A stretch of DNA of 64,000 bases, taken from VXRD01 sp965242535. Its GTDB lineage: Bacteria; Latescibacterota; UBA2968. The notes under the pieces are model-generated. The model was not told the origin of the DNA. It made no database searches and saw only the letters and a list, made by a program, of their open reading frames with translations. Shown one piece after another: positions 16,612-25,018 of the stretch; position 1 is the stretch's first letter, and each line of letters starts with the position of its first letter. The DNA lies in the NCBI GenBank assembly GCA_965242535.1, contig OZ251458.1, forward strand, positions 1,116,001-1,180,000, given 5' to 3'. A program made the translations under genes and the position numbers.

Positions 16612-17367
16612 ATGCAACGGATGTATAAGGCCACGCCGCAGGGCGAGTTGACCCTTCACATTTTTGAACCGGACGCGGATGAGCGGACCGCGGCGATTGT
16701 CTTCTTTTTCGGCGGCGGCTGGACAGGGGGCAATCCGCAACAGTTTTTCCCGCATTGCGAATACCTCGCCGAGCGCGGGATGCTCGCGGCCTCGGCGGAA
16801 TACCGCATCAAGAGCAAGCACGGCACGTCGCCTTACGAGTGCGTGGAAGATGGCAAGTCCGCGGTTCGCTGGCTGCGGGCGCACGCGGATGAACTCGCTA
16901 TCGATCCCGACCGCATCGCCTCCGGCGGCGGATCCGCTGGCGGGCATGTCGGCGCGTGTACGGGCGCGGTGCCCGGCTTGGATGCAGATGGCGAGGACGC
17001 GGCCATCTCGTCCCGGCCCAATGCGATGGTGCTGTTTAACCCAGTCGTGGACGTGGTCGCGTTGGAACGCTTGGCGGCCCGGTTCGAGTCGCCTCGGGAA
17101 ATTTCGCCCTTTCACCACGTCCGTCCCGGCCTGCCGCCCGCGATTATCTTTCACGGCACGCGGGATAGCACCGTGCCTTTTGAACAGGCCGAACGCTTCA
17201 CGACGGCCATGCGCGAGGCGGGCAATGTCTGCGACCTGTGCGCGTACGAAGGCAGGGCGCATGGCTTTTTCAATTTTGGCCGCGGCGATGGCGCGGATTA
17301 CCATCAGACGGTCGCGCAGATGGATGACTTTTTGGTGCAGCATGGATTCTTGGGGTCAAAACCGTGA
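16612..17367 (+). CDS. Alpha/beta hydrolase, esterase-like
   Basis: ATG 16612 has gaggag 6 bases upstream and gives 251 residues. The serine hydrolase triad can be read directly: nucleophile in SGGGSAGGHVGAC, Asp in HGTRDSTVPFEQAE, His in GRAHGFFNFG. FFFGGGWTGG forms the oxyanion loop, as in carboxylesterases, feruloyl esterases and the BD-FAE group. No signal peptide is present, so it acts in the cytoplasm unless exported by another route. Deacylation of a sugar or aromatic ester would fit the neighbouring sugar genes, but this is inference. Confidence 0.85.
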   Translation: MQRMYKATPQGELTLHIFEPDADERTAAIVFFFGGGWTGGNPQQFFPHCEYLAERGMLAASAEYRIKSKHGTSPYECVEDGKSAVRWLRAHADELAIDPDRIASGGGSAGGHVGACTGAVPGLDADGEDAAISSRPNAMVLFNPVVDVVALERLAARFESPREISPFHHVRPGLPPAIIFHGTRDSTVPFEQAERFTTAMREAGNVCDLCAYEGRAHGFFNFGRGDGADYHQTVAQMDDFLVQHGFLGSKP

Positions 17368-17377
17368 GCGATGAGCG

Positions 17378-18748
17378 ATGAGCTTCGACTACGACATCCT
17401 CGTCATCGGCACCGGGCCGGGCGGCGAAGGCGCGGCGATGAAATCCGTCAAAGAGGGCAAGCGCGTTGCCGTGATCGACAATTTTACCAGTGTGGGCGGC
17501 AACAGCACGCACAGGGGCACGATTCCGAGCAAGGCCCTGCGCCACTACGTGCAGCAGTTGATCGACATCAACGCGCATCGCACGACGCGCTTTCCCGACT
17601 TGCTCGACCGGGCCGCGGATCTGATCGGGCATCAGGTCGACCTTCGCACGGGGTATTACCAGCGCAACGAGATCGATATGATCCTAGGCCGAGCGTCCTT
17701 TGTCGATGCCCACACGCTCGAGGTCGCGCTGCTCAACGGGGGCACCGAACGCTATGCGGCGCGGGGATTCGTCATCGCCACCGGGTCGCGGCCCTATCAC
17801 CCGCCGGACATCGACTTTTCGCATCCGCGCATCCGCGACAGCGACACCATCCTCCACCTCGAAAAAACGCCGCGCATCGTCACCATTTACGGCGCGGGGG
17901 TCATCGGGTGTGAATACGCGTCGATCTTTCGCGGGTTGCGGATCAAGGTCAACCTCATCAACAGCCGCAGCCAGTTGCTCTCGTACCTCGACGACGAGAT
18001 CATCGACGCGCTCAGTTACCACCTCAGCCAAAACGGGGTGCGTATTCGCCACAACGAAGAATACGACCGCGTGGAAGCCAATGACGGGGAAGTGCGCGTC
18101 TATCTCCAATCCAACAAACAAATCGTCAGCGACGTCCTCCTTTGGGCACAGGGCCGCACGGGCAATTCGGACCACATGGGGTTGGAAAACATCGGGATTG
18201 AAACCGATGGCCGCGGCTCCATTCTCATCAACGACGCGTACCAGACCCTCGCCCAACCCCACATCTATGCGGTCGGCGACGTGGTCGGGTTTCCCAGTTT
18301 GGCGAGCGCGGCTTACGACCAGGGCAGGTTTGCCGCCACCCACCTCATCTTTGGCGCATGCGAACAGCGACTCGTGGAGGACATCCCCACCGGGATTTAC
18401 ACCATCCCGGAGATCAGTTCCGTCGGGTTGACCGAAAAAGAACTCACCGCCGAGAGAGTGCCCTACGAGGTGGGCCATGCGTACTTTCGCCACATTGCGC
18501 GGGCACAGGTGACTGGCCGCCTCACGGGCATGCTCAAAATTCTCTTTCACCGCGAGACCTTTGAAATTTTGGGCATCCATTGTTTCGGGTCGCAGGCGTC
18601 TGAAATCATCCACATTGGGCAGGCGATAATGGCGCAAAAAGGCGCGGCCAATACGCTGATGTACTTCATCAACACCACGTTTAACTATCCCACGATGGCC
18701 GAAGCCTACCGAGTCGCCGCGCTCAATGGGTTTAACCGGGTCAAATAG
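17378..18748 (+). CDS. sthA: Soluble pyridine nucleotide transhydrogenase
   Basis: SthA equilibrates NADPH + NAD+ with NADP+ + NADH in the cytoplasm, using FAD. The 456-residue protein has the N-terminal FAD loop (ILVIGTGPGGEGAAM) and the SthA-specific replacement of the flavoprotein disulphide site. Where lipoamide dehydrogenases have two cysteines this protein reads VGGNSTHRGTIPSKALR, with no cysteine at all. It also has the NAD loop VTIYGAGVIGCEYASIF, the second FAD motif IYAVGDVVGFPSLASAAYDQ and the dimerisation domain ending in FNYPTMAEAYRVAALNGFNR. The length is as usual. The start is 10 bp after the esterase stop; GTG at 17367 is unlikely. Confidence 0.95.
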   Translation: MSFDYDILVIGTGPGGEGAAMKSVKEGKRVAVIDNFTSVGGNSTHRGTIPSKALRHYVQQLIDINAHRTTRFPDLLDRAADLIGHQVDLRTGYYQRNEIDMILGRASFVDAHTLEVALLNGGTERYAARGFVIATGSRPYHPPDIDFSHPRIRDSDTILHLEKTPRIVTIYGAGVIGCEYASIFRGLRIKVNLINSRSQLLSYLDDEIIDALSYHLSQNGVRIRHNEEYDRVEANDGEVRVYLQSNKQIVSDVLLWAQGRTGNSDHMGLENIGIETDGRGSILINDAYQTLAQPHIYAVGDVVGFPSLASAAYDQGRFAATHLIFGACEQRLVEDIPTGIYTIPEISSVGLTEKELTAERVPYEVGHAYFRHIARAQVTGRLTGMLKILFHRETFEILGIHCFGSQASEIIHIGQAIMAQKGAANTLMYFINTTFNYPTMAEAYRVAALNGFNRVK

Positions 18749-19059
18749 CAGTGCGGGATGGGAGGGGTAGATAGCCCCTGAAGACGCGGGATGGATAGCG
18801 GGGCACAACTGGGCGACAGCCCGTTCACAGACGAGCCGCGTGGGTGGAGATGATGCCCTTTCTACTTCCCTCTTGCCTCTTCCCTCTCTCGCCTTTCCCT
18901 TCTCCCGTCTCCCTTCTCCCGTCTCCCTTCTCCCGTCTTCCCGCCTTTCCCTTCTCCCTTCTCCCGTCTTGCCTCTTACCTCTTGCCTCTCCCGTCTCCC
19001 CTCTCTATATTGTCACCCCTGTTGACGATCCGCCCCCCGTGCTATCAATAGGATGTGTC
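18749..19059. repeat. REP-like palindrome and long polypyrimidine tract
   Basis: The first part carries one member of the 'gcggggcacaactgggcgacagcccgtt' palindrome family near 18797-18826. From about 18855 to 19018 the plus strand is almost pure pyrimidine, built from 'cttctcccgtctccc' words. The same words occur, with the ggacaggc palindrome, at 43511-43634 and, on the other strand, in the array at 5.7 kb. No gene is supported here; the open frame through the tract is low-complexity. It may end the sthA transcript. Confidence 0.7.
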
Positions 19060-19563
19060 ATGGCGTGCAACCGATCAAATTTGGAGATCGCATTGGCCGA
19101 TCTCGCGCTGGCCGGCATTCCCGCAACGCAGCGATATGCCGATGTGTTGATCGGCGGGCTCGGGCTCGGCGTGACGCTGAGGCAAGTGCTCAAACACCGT
19201 GCGGTGCAATCCGTTTGCGTGGTGGAGATCGAGCCGCGAATCGCAATGTGGAAGCGCGCGGTTTTGGGCAATGCCGATTTGCTCGACGACGCGCGGGTCG
19301 AACTCGTCATAGGCGATTTTTGTGCGTATGTGCAGGGCGTGCCGCGCAACTATCACGGGATTGCGATGCACATCGACACCGGGCTAGTGGCGAGCTTGTC
19401 GATGTTGCGCGTGTTGCAAACGCGCCTGCGAACCGGCGGCGCACTCGCGCTTTGTGCGGCCGAGGGATTTTACGATCGCGCGCTGCGAGAGGTTTTTGGC
19501 GCGGTCCATGCGATCCAACCCGATGGCGACAACCCGTGTCGAATTTACCAAGTGATGGCGTAA
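19060..19563 (+). CDS. Spermidine-synthase-like SAM-dependent methyltransferase fold protein
   Basis: The 167-residue protein starts at ATG 19060 or at GTG 19039. It has the Rossmann-type SAM-binding pattern of spermidine synthases and related methyltransferases: VLIGGLGLGVTLRQVL, the acidic end of strand 2 (CVVEIEPRI), and VIGDFCAYVQG for strand 3. It is shorter than polyamine synthases and lacks their N-terminal beta domain, so it is a minimal member of unknown substrate. The frame is open upstream through the polypyrimidine tract, but that part is not protein-like. gltA follows after 50 bp. Confidence 0.65.
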   Translation: MACNRSNLEIALADLALAGIPATQRYADVLIGGLGLGVTLRQVLKHRAVQSVCVVEIEPRIAMWKRAVLGNADLLDDARVELVIGDFCAYVQGVPRNYHGIAMHIDTGLVASLSMLRVLQTRLRTGGALALCAAEGFYDRALREVFGAVHAIQPDGDNPCRIYQVMA

Positions 19564-19613
19564 TTTGTAAAACAGATGCCGAAATATTTCTCCTCCAAAG
19601 AAAGGGGTCTTTT

Positions 19614-20906
19614 ATGAGTCGGGAAAAACTCATAGGTACGGATAATCGGACAGACGCGGCGTTTGAACTCCCCATCGATTACGGGACCTATGCCGCAGAC
19701 GGGGCTTATGTGCGGACAGATGGTTTGAAAAAAATTAAACGCGCGGACGCGGATTTTGGGCTTTTGGGATACGACCCGGCCTATCTCAATACGGCGTCTT
19801 GCAAAAGCGCGATTACGTACATCGACGGCGAGAAAGGGATTTTGCGCTATCGCGGCTATCCCATCGAGCAGTTGGCCGAGCAAGCGACCTACCTCGAAGT
19901 GGCGTATTTGCTGATTTACGGCGCGTTGCCCACCTGTGAGCAACTGGCCGCATTCGCCGAGGGCGTCAATTCGCAAACCCAGGTGTCGGATGATATTTTG
20001 TCTTTTATCCGAGGGTTTCCCACAGAGGGCCACGCGATGGGCATGCTGGTCGGCGCGTTGGGTTCCCTGTCCGTGTTTTGCGATGACGTGCGCGATTTTG
20101 CAACCGAAGACGCGCAAGACCGGCATATCTGTCGCTTAATGGGCCATGTGGCAACGATAGGGGCGGCCGTGCATCGGCGCAGCGCGGGGCTGTCCCAGGT
20201 GCCGCCCAATCCGGCCTTGGGGTTTTGCGGCAATTTGTTGAATATGTTGTTCGGCGAGGTCGATCCCGTGCTCGAGCGCGCGCTGGAGGTGTTGTTGATT
20301 TTGCACGCGGATCACGAGCAGAATTGTTCCACGAGCACCATGCGGGGCATTGCCAGCGGCGGGGCCGATCCCTACTCGGCAATGGCAGGCGCGGCCGCCG
20401 CGCTTTACGGCCCGGCACACGGGGGCGCGAATGAGGCCGTGTTGAAGATGCTCGCCGAGGTCGGATCCGTGGAAAACGTGGCGGATTATATCGACCGCGT
20501 GGTGGCCGACCGCGAACTGCGCTTGCAGGGATTCGGGCATCGGGTGTACGCCAATTACGATCCGCGCGCGAAGATCATCAAACGGGTCGCGTACGATGTG
20601 TTTGAGGTCACGGGCAAAAATCCCCTGATCGATATCGCGCTGGAACTGGAGCGGGTGGCCCTGCAAAATGACTATTTTGTGTCGCACAATTTGTATCCCA
20701 ATGTGGATTTTTATTCCGGGATCATCTATCAGGCCATGGGCTTGCCCACGCGGATGATGACGGTGTTGTTCGCGGTGGGGCGCTCGTGTGGCTGGCTGGC
20801 GCAGTGGCGGGAATTGCTCGGCGATCCCGATCAAAAAATCGCCCGCCCGCGCCAGATTTACACGGGCGAAGATGCGCGCGATTATGTGGCGATAGACCGA
20901 CGGTAG
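19614..20906 (+). CDS. gltA: Citrate synthase
   Basis: Citrate synthase condenses acetyl-CoA with oxaloacetate at entry to the TCA cycle. ATG 19614 is preceded by aaagggg and gives 430 residues, the type II bacterial length. Catalytic blocks are visible: LILHADHEQNCSTSTMR (His and oxaloacetate site), GPAHGGANEAVLKML, GFGHRVYANYDPRAKI, and VDFYSGIIYQAMGLP with the catalytic Asp, ending in the arginine-rich ARPRQIYTG. A substrate pocket residue pattern like the NADH-sensitive enzymes cannot be judged by eye. It lies between a methyltransferase gene and msrP with short gaps. Confidence 0.96.
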   Translation: MSREKLIGTDNRTDAAFELPIDYGTYAADGAYVRTDGLKKIKRADADFGLLGYDPAYLNTASCKSAITYIDGEKGILRYRGYPIEQLAEQATYLEVAYLLIYGALPTCEQLAAFAEGVNSQTQVSDDILSFIRGFPTEGHAMGMLVGALGSLSVFCDDVRDFATEDAQDRHICRLMGHVATIGAAVHRRSAGLSQVPPNPALGFCGNLLNMLFGEVDPVLERALEVLLILHADHEQNCSTSTMRGIASGGADPYSAMAGAAAALYGPAHGGANEAVLKMLAEVGSVENVADYIDRVVADRELRLQGFGHRVYANYDPRAKIIKRVAYDVFEVTGKNPLIDIALELERVALQNDYFVSHNLYPNVDFYSGIIYQAMGLPTRMMTVLFAVGRSCGWLAQWRELLGDPDQKIARPRQIYTGEDARDYVAIDRR

Positions 20907-20930
20907 GCACGACAACAACGGAGGTGAGAC

Positions 20931-21890
20931 ATGGCGTTTATCCACATTCCCAAAGGTTGGCAACTGCCCGAAGGCGCGGCCACGGCCGAACGCGTGTACC
21001 TGAATCGCCGCCGCTTCATGCAGGCGATGGGCATCGCGGGCACAGGCGCGATCCTCGGCGCGGGGTGCGCCACCGCAGAAGACGATTTTGTGGTGGAAGT
21101 GCCCCCCTCGTTGCCGGGATCGTATCCGGCAACGCGCAATGAGAAGTACACCGTGACGCGGGAATTGACGCGGGAAAAGGTCGCCGCGCGCTACAATAAT
21201 TTTTACGAATTTACCACCAACAAGGGCAAAGTCCACGAGTTGACGGACAAATTTGTGGTGCATCCATGGCAGATCGAGATTTCGGGGTTTGTGGAAAAAC
21301 CCGGCACGTACGATCTGGATGACTTGTTCAAACGCTTTGATTTGGAAGAGCGCGTGTACCGCTTTCGGTGCGTGGAGGCCTGGGCGATGATCGTGCCGTG
21401 GACCGGGTTTCCCATGAAGGCGTTGATCGATTACGTGCAACCCACTTCGGCGGCCGAGTACGTGCGGCTGGTGACGTTTCACCGCCCAGAGCAAGCGCCT
21501 GGCATCAAAGCGCAGCCGTGGTATCCGTGGCCGTATTTTGAAGGGCTGACGATGGCGGAAGCCACAAATGAACTGACCCTGCTCGCCACGGGCATCTACG
21601 GTCACGCCTTGCCCAAACAACACGGCGCGCCCATTCGCTTGATCACGCCTTGGAAATACGGGTTCAAGAGCATCAAGTCCATCGTGAAGATCGAGTTCAC
21701 CAAACAACAACCCCCCACGTTTTGGAACGAACTCGCCCCCAAAGAATACGACTTTTGGGCCAACGTCAATCCCGACATCCCCCACCCGCGCTGGTCGCAG
21801 GCAACCGAACGACTGATCGGCACGACAGACCGCGTCCCCACGCAACTCTACAATGGCTACGGCGAATACGTCGCACACCTGTACGGTTAG
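20931..21890 (+). CDS. msrP: Protein-methionine-sulfoxide reductase, molybdenum catalytic subunit
   Basis: MsrP (YedY) is a periplasmic molybdenum-cofactor enzyme that repairs methionine sulfoxide in envelope proteins. The 319-residue protein has a twin-arginine signal (NRRRFMQAMGIAGTGAILG), the molybdenum cysteine in YRFRCVEAWAMIVPW and the C-terminal PRWSQATERLIG block, all characteristic of MsrP. The usual membrane haem partner MsrQ is not adjacent, so electrons must come from a gene elsewhere or from another donor. A ggaggtgag site precedes ATG 20931. Confidence 0.95.
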   Translation: MAFIHIPKGWQLPEGAATAERVYLNRRRFMQAMGIAGTGAILGAGCATAEDDFVVEVPPSLPGSYPATRNEKYTVTRELTREKVAARYNNFYEFTTNKGKVHELTDKFVVHPWQIEISGFVEKPGTYDLDDLFKRFDLEERVYRFRCVEAWAMIVPWTGFPMKALIDYVQPTSAAEYVRLVTFHRPEQAPGIKAQPWYPWPYFEGLTMAEATNELTLLATGIYGHALPKQHGAPIRLITPWKYGFKSIKSIVKIEFTKQQPPTFWNELAPKEYDFWANVNPDIPHPRWSQATERLIGTTDRVPTQLYNGYGEYVAHLYG

Positions 21891-21925
21891 GCGAAGTATC
21901 GCTATGCCAATCAAGAGGAGCATTC

Positions 21926-22453
21926 ATGAGAATTAGAGGTGGTCGAGGCTTTATCGGCGAGGTCTTGGGGCGACCTATTCCACGATCAATGGCCGTGTTT
22001 GTCGGTCTCATTTCAGTCTCGGCGGCCATTGGCGTGGGTGAGTCTTGGACAGTTGGGATAAAAGGACTTGTGGTGGTAGGAAGCCTGCTGTTAATCTATG
22101 TTCTCCACGTCGCCTATTTTTTATACAAGAAAATGGATCGCCCGTTGCGCGTGCGTAAGGTGCAACGAGGTACGCACTACTTTAAGAACAATGTGACGAT
22201 CATCTTGGAGCGGAGTGATGCTGTCCATGTCGGCGACATTCTTACCTTGTATCTGTGTGAAGAAGAGGTGGAGACACCTATTTGCTTACTATCCGTTGAG
22301 TCAACGACCAGCCGAAATTTTCCACAAAGTGTGGTGTTCAAGTCGATCAATGATGACTTATTGGGCTATCTCATTGACGAGAGCAGATTGAAACAACTAC
22401 AGGCGAAGCGCGGCGTAACAAAAGGGTATTTAGAATGGCTAATAACGCAGTAA
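21926..22453 (+). CDS. Unknown membrane protein with two TM helices
   Basis: ATG 21926 follows gaggag by 5 bases and gives 175 residues. Two hydrophobic segments (MAVFVGLISVSAAIGVG and GLVVVGSLLLIYVLHVAYFLY) form a hairpin near the N-terminus. A soluble C-terminal domain with beta character follows (YFKNNVTIILERSDAVHVGD, ILTLYLCEEEVETPICLL). I do not recognise the family. The gene overlaps the next one by 19 bp, so the two products are likely to work together. Base composition is closer to AT-rich than in the flanking genes. Confidence 0.65.
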   Translation: MRIRGGRGFIGEVLGRPIPRSMAVFVGLISVSAAIGVGESWTVGIKGLVVVGSLLLIYVLHVAYFLYKKMDRPLRVRKVQRGTHYFKNNVTIILERSDAVHVGDILTLYLCEEEVETPICLLSVESTTSRNFPQSVVFKSINDDLLGYLIDESRLKQLQAKRGVTKGYLEWLITQ

Positions 22454-22824
22454 CATACGATGGTCTCGTTGCCAAAATTCTCGGCAAACGAAAAGTTGTG
22501 CTCAACAAGGGATCGCACGATGGGATCTCGGAAGGTGACGAGTTCCTCGTGTTCACTCTCGGGGAAGAGATCCATGATCCCAAAACGGGCGAGAGTCTCG
22601 GCATCTTGGAAGAGATCAAGGGCAAGGGCAAGGTCGTTCACGCGCAGGATCACCTGTGTACCATTCAAACTTACGAGTTTGATCTGGTGCCCGTGCCGCG
22701 AGAACAAAACCCTTATCTGCTGTCTATGCAGCCGTTTCCCTATTATGGAGAACGGGAAAAAAGAAAAGTCTATCGAGAGTTTGTGGGTGTGCAACGTGGA
22801 GACTACGCACGCAAGGTTGTGTAG
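22435..22824 (+). CDS. Unknown small protein with a FlgT-C-like beta domain
   Basis: The 129-residue product overlaps the membrane protein gene. Its centre (KRKVVLNKGSHDGISEGDEF, FTLGEEIHDPKTGESLGILE) resembles the small beta-barrel seen at the C-terminus of FlgT and in other proteins with 'NKGSxxGVxxGDxFxVY' motifs. No signal peptide is visible, so it is probably cytoplasmic or bound to the inner face through its partner. Function is unknown. It ends 15 bp before selD, so it might be part of the selD transcript, though no selenium role is suggested by its sequence. Confidence 0.6.
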   Translation: MANNAVTYDGLVAKILGKRKVVLNKGSHDGISEGDEFLVFTLGEEIHDPKTGESLGILEEIKGKGKVVHAQDHLCTIQTYEFDLVPVPREQNPYLLSMQPFPYYGEREKRKVYREFVGVQRGDYARKVV

Positions 22825-22839
22825 CGAGGAGCGTGACCG

Positions 22840-23889
22840 ATGAAATGGCGGAATCGCGCGAAAAAATTGACACAACTGGTCAGTTGCGGGGGTTGAGCGT
22901 CGAAACTCGATCCAGCGGTGCTGGACGCGATTTTGGCGACTTTGCCACCGGTCGCGCATCCCGATTTGATGGTGGGGATGAGTACGGCCGACGATGCAGG
23001 CGTGTTTCGGATCTCCGATGATGTGGCACTCATCCAGACTGTGGATTTTTTTACGCCCATCGTCGATGATCCCCGCCAGTACGGGCAGATCGCCGCGGCC
23101 AATTCGCTCGGCGATGTGTACGCGATGGGAGGGCGTCCGCTCACCGCGCTGAATATCTGCGGATTTCCGAGCGACGAGGTCACACCCGAAACGATGGCGG
23201 AAATTTTGCGCGGCGCGCAGGAGAAAGTAGCCGAATCCGGCGCCGTGCTCGTCGGCGGGCATTCGGTGGAAGATGTGGAACCCAAGTTCGGGTTGTCCGT
23301 CACGGGTATCGCGCATCCCGACGAGGTCAAGACCAATGCAGGCGCGCAGGCGGGCGATCTTCTGATTTTGACCAAGCCCTTGGGCACGGGCTTGATGTCG
23401 GACGCCTATCAAAATGGCGAGATTTCCGAAGGCGATCTGCAAATCGCCGTGGATTCTATGGTGGAACTGAATCGCATCGCCGCCGAACGCATGGTCGCAC
23501 ACGGCGCGCACGGATGCACGGACATCACCGGATTTGGCTTGCTCGGGCACGGGTTGGAAATGGCGCGGGCGAGTGCTGTCGGGCTTCGCATTTGGGCGTC
23601 CGAGGTGCCGCGCTTTGATTTGGCTGTGGAACTCGCCGCACAGCGCGAAGGCGGCGGGTTGCGCCGCAACCGGGCCGCGCGAGGCCGTGCCGTGCGGTTT
23701 GCCGACGCGGTCGATGAGCCGTTGCGCCGCTTGTTCTTCGATCCGCAAACATCGGGCGGCCTGCTGATCGCAATCGCGGCCGATGCGGCGGATGCGTTAC
23801 TCAACGCCCTCATCGCCGAGGGCATCGCGGCCCGACAGATCGGCGAAGCGGTGTCCGAACGCCCGGGGGAAATCGAGGTCATAGCATGA
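22840..23889 (+). CDS. selD: Selenophosphate synthase, itself a selenoprotein (UGA read as Sec)
   Basis: SelD makes selenophosphate from selenide and ATP for Sec-tRNA and selenouridine synthesis. A conventional call starts at GTG 22918 and loses the active-site region. Reading from ATG 22840 (gaggag 8 bases upstream) gives 349 residues with one in-frame TGA at 22894-22896. The context reads KKLTQLVSCGGUASKLDPAV, matching the SelD N-terminal motif where position 19 is Cys or Sec and the lysine after it is catalytic. Later blocks are canonical: STADDAGVF, VGGHSVEDVEPKFGL, TDITGFGLLGHGLEMA and DPQTSGGLL. A small hairpin follows the UGA, and tRNA-Sec lies 8 bp downstream of the stop. Confidence 0.93.
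22911..22925 (+). promoter_or_regulatory. Candidate bacterial SECIS hairpin for selD
   Basis: Fourteen bases after the Sec UGA the mRNA can form a 6-bp stem, tccagc/gctgga, with a GGU apical loop. Bacterial SECIS elements sit in this position, just downstream of UGA, and the E. coli type has a short loop with a GU pair bound by SelB. The match is by shape only. Confidence 0.6.
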
Positions 23890-23897
23890 ACCGAAAA

Positions 23898-23998
23898 GGC
23901 GGGAGTGGATGGGGAACTGGTGTCCCCCGCGGGCTTCAAACCCGTTGTCGCGTGCTAACCCCACGCTTGGTGGGTTCGATTCCCACACATTCCCGCCA
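23898..23998 (+). tRNA. selC: tRNA-Sec (anticodon TCA)
   Basis: The sequence folds as a selenocysteine tRNA. It has an 8-pair acceptor stem (ggcgggag with ttcccgcc, the last pair G-U), a long D stem (gggga/tcccc), an anticodon arm with TCA at 23936-23938 in the cttcaaa loop, a long variable arm (gcgtg/cacgc) and a T arm (gtggg-ttcgatt-cccac). The length of about 101 nt and the 8-bp acceptor distinguish it from tRNA-Ser. CCA is not encoded. It is placed directly after selD and is probably cotranscribed. Confidence 0.93.
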
Positions 23999-24001
23999 AT
24001 T

Positions 24002-24034
24002 ACAGCGGAGAAACCCAATGCGGTTCTCCGCTGT
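24002..24034 (+). terminator. Hairpin after tRNA-Sec
   Basis: A stem of about 13 pairs (acagcggagaaacc with ggttctccgctgt, one bulged A) with a six-base loop starts 4 bases after the tRNA. It lacks a T-run, so it may act as a processing or 3'-stabilising structure rather than a strong terminator. Confidence 0.5.
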
Positions 24035-24101
24035 CTTCATGGGTGAAAGGTGGGCGGATGGGCGGTCATCTCCCCATCTTACCACACGGATTGGAGCGAT
24101 G

Positions 24102-24995
24102 ATGATCAAACGATTTGCAATTTCCGTTTGCCTCGTAGCGGGACTGTCAACCCCGGTACGAAGCTGGTTGATGGAAGGGCATTATATTTTTGCTTTGGCG
24201 GCTGTGGCGGCTTTGCCCGACGAAGTCCCATCGTTTTTCAGGCAGGGGGCAAAGGCCATCGCGCATGCGAGTATCGACCCCGACATGGGCAAGAACCGAG
24301 GCACGCCGCACGTGCGTGGCGCCGAGTTTCCCGAGCATTTCTTGGACCGCGAGATGCTCGATATAGAAACGCTACCCGAGACCCGATACGCCTTTGTCAA
24401 GCTGTGTTACGAACGCGGCGTGCCGCCCGAAAAAATGGGCTTTGTCCCCTACGCGGTACACGAATGGACCGAGCGATTGGCCGTGGCGTTTGCCGAATAC
24501 CGCAAGTGGCCCGATAACCCGCACATTCAGAGCAAGTGCCTGATCTACGCGGGCTTTCTCGCGCATTACGCGACGGATATGTGCCAGCCTTTGCACTTGA
24601 CCATCCACTACGATGGCCGCGTGCGAGAAGGCGGTGAAAAGCTGCAAGCGGGCATTCACCTGAAGGTGGATGGCTTGGTGCAATTTTTGGAGCTGAAACC
24701 CGAGGATCTGGCGCGCGACCTGGATGTGACGCCGTTTGAAAAGGTCATGCCCGAAATTATGCGCGAGTTGGAAAAGGGGTTTGCACTGGTGGATCGCGTG
24801 TACAAACTGGGTCCGAATATCCCCCGATACGATGCGGAAACCTGGGAACGCGATGCCGAGGTGGTCGCTTTTGCAGAAGACCGCGGCCGCGCGGCAACGC
24901 GATTTACCGCACGGCTTTATTTGACCGCGTGGCGGTTGTCCGCGCAGTTGCAAATTGCCGATTACGTCAAACGCGAGGAATGGGACGGGCGTTAA
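24102..24995 (+). CDS. S1/P1-nuclease-fold (zinc phospholipase C-like) exported protein, copy 1
   Basis: ATG 24102 (ggag 5 bases upstream) is preferred over ATG 24099 and gives 297 residues. A signal peptide (FAISVCLVAGLSTPVRS) precedes a mature start W-L-M-E-G-H, recalling S1/P1 nucleases in which the N-terminal Trp and nearby His bind zinc. Further metal-type histidines are in MGKNRGTPHVRG, AVHEWTERLAVAF and LAHYATDMCQPLHLTIHYDG; the last block matches the H-x3-D-x2-QPLH signature of this fold. It should hydrolyse a phosphodiester outside the cytoplasm, nucleic acid or lipid. It is paralogous to the next gene. Confidence 0.75.
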   Translation: MIKRFAISVCLVAGLSTPVRSWLMEGHYIFALAAVAALPDEVPSFFRQGAKAIAHASIDPDMGKNRGTPHVRGAEFPEHFLDREMLDIETLPETRYAFVKLCYERGVPPEKMGFVPYAVHEWTERLAVAFAEYRKWPDNPHIQSKCLIYAGFLAHYATDMCQPLHLTIHYDGRVREGGEKLQAGIHLKVDGLVQFLELKPEDLARDLDVTPFEKVMPEIMRELEKGFALVDRVYKLGPNIPRYDAETWERDAEVVAFAEDRGRAATRFTARLYLTAWRLSAQLQIADYVKREEWDGR

Positions 24996-25018
24996 TTTTT
25001 CGATAGAGGAGGTCGCCG

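Noticed and set aside
20136..21923. Minus-strand ORF of 595 codons opposite gltA and msrP
   Set aside because: Both plus-strand genes are clear known enzymes; the antisense frame is a by-product of GC-rich codon use.
22833..23021. Separate 62-codon ORF just before selD
   Set aside because: It is out of frame with the Sec-containing selD start, whose N-terminus matches the family motif.
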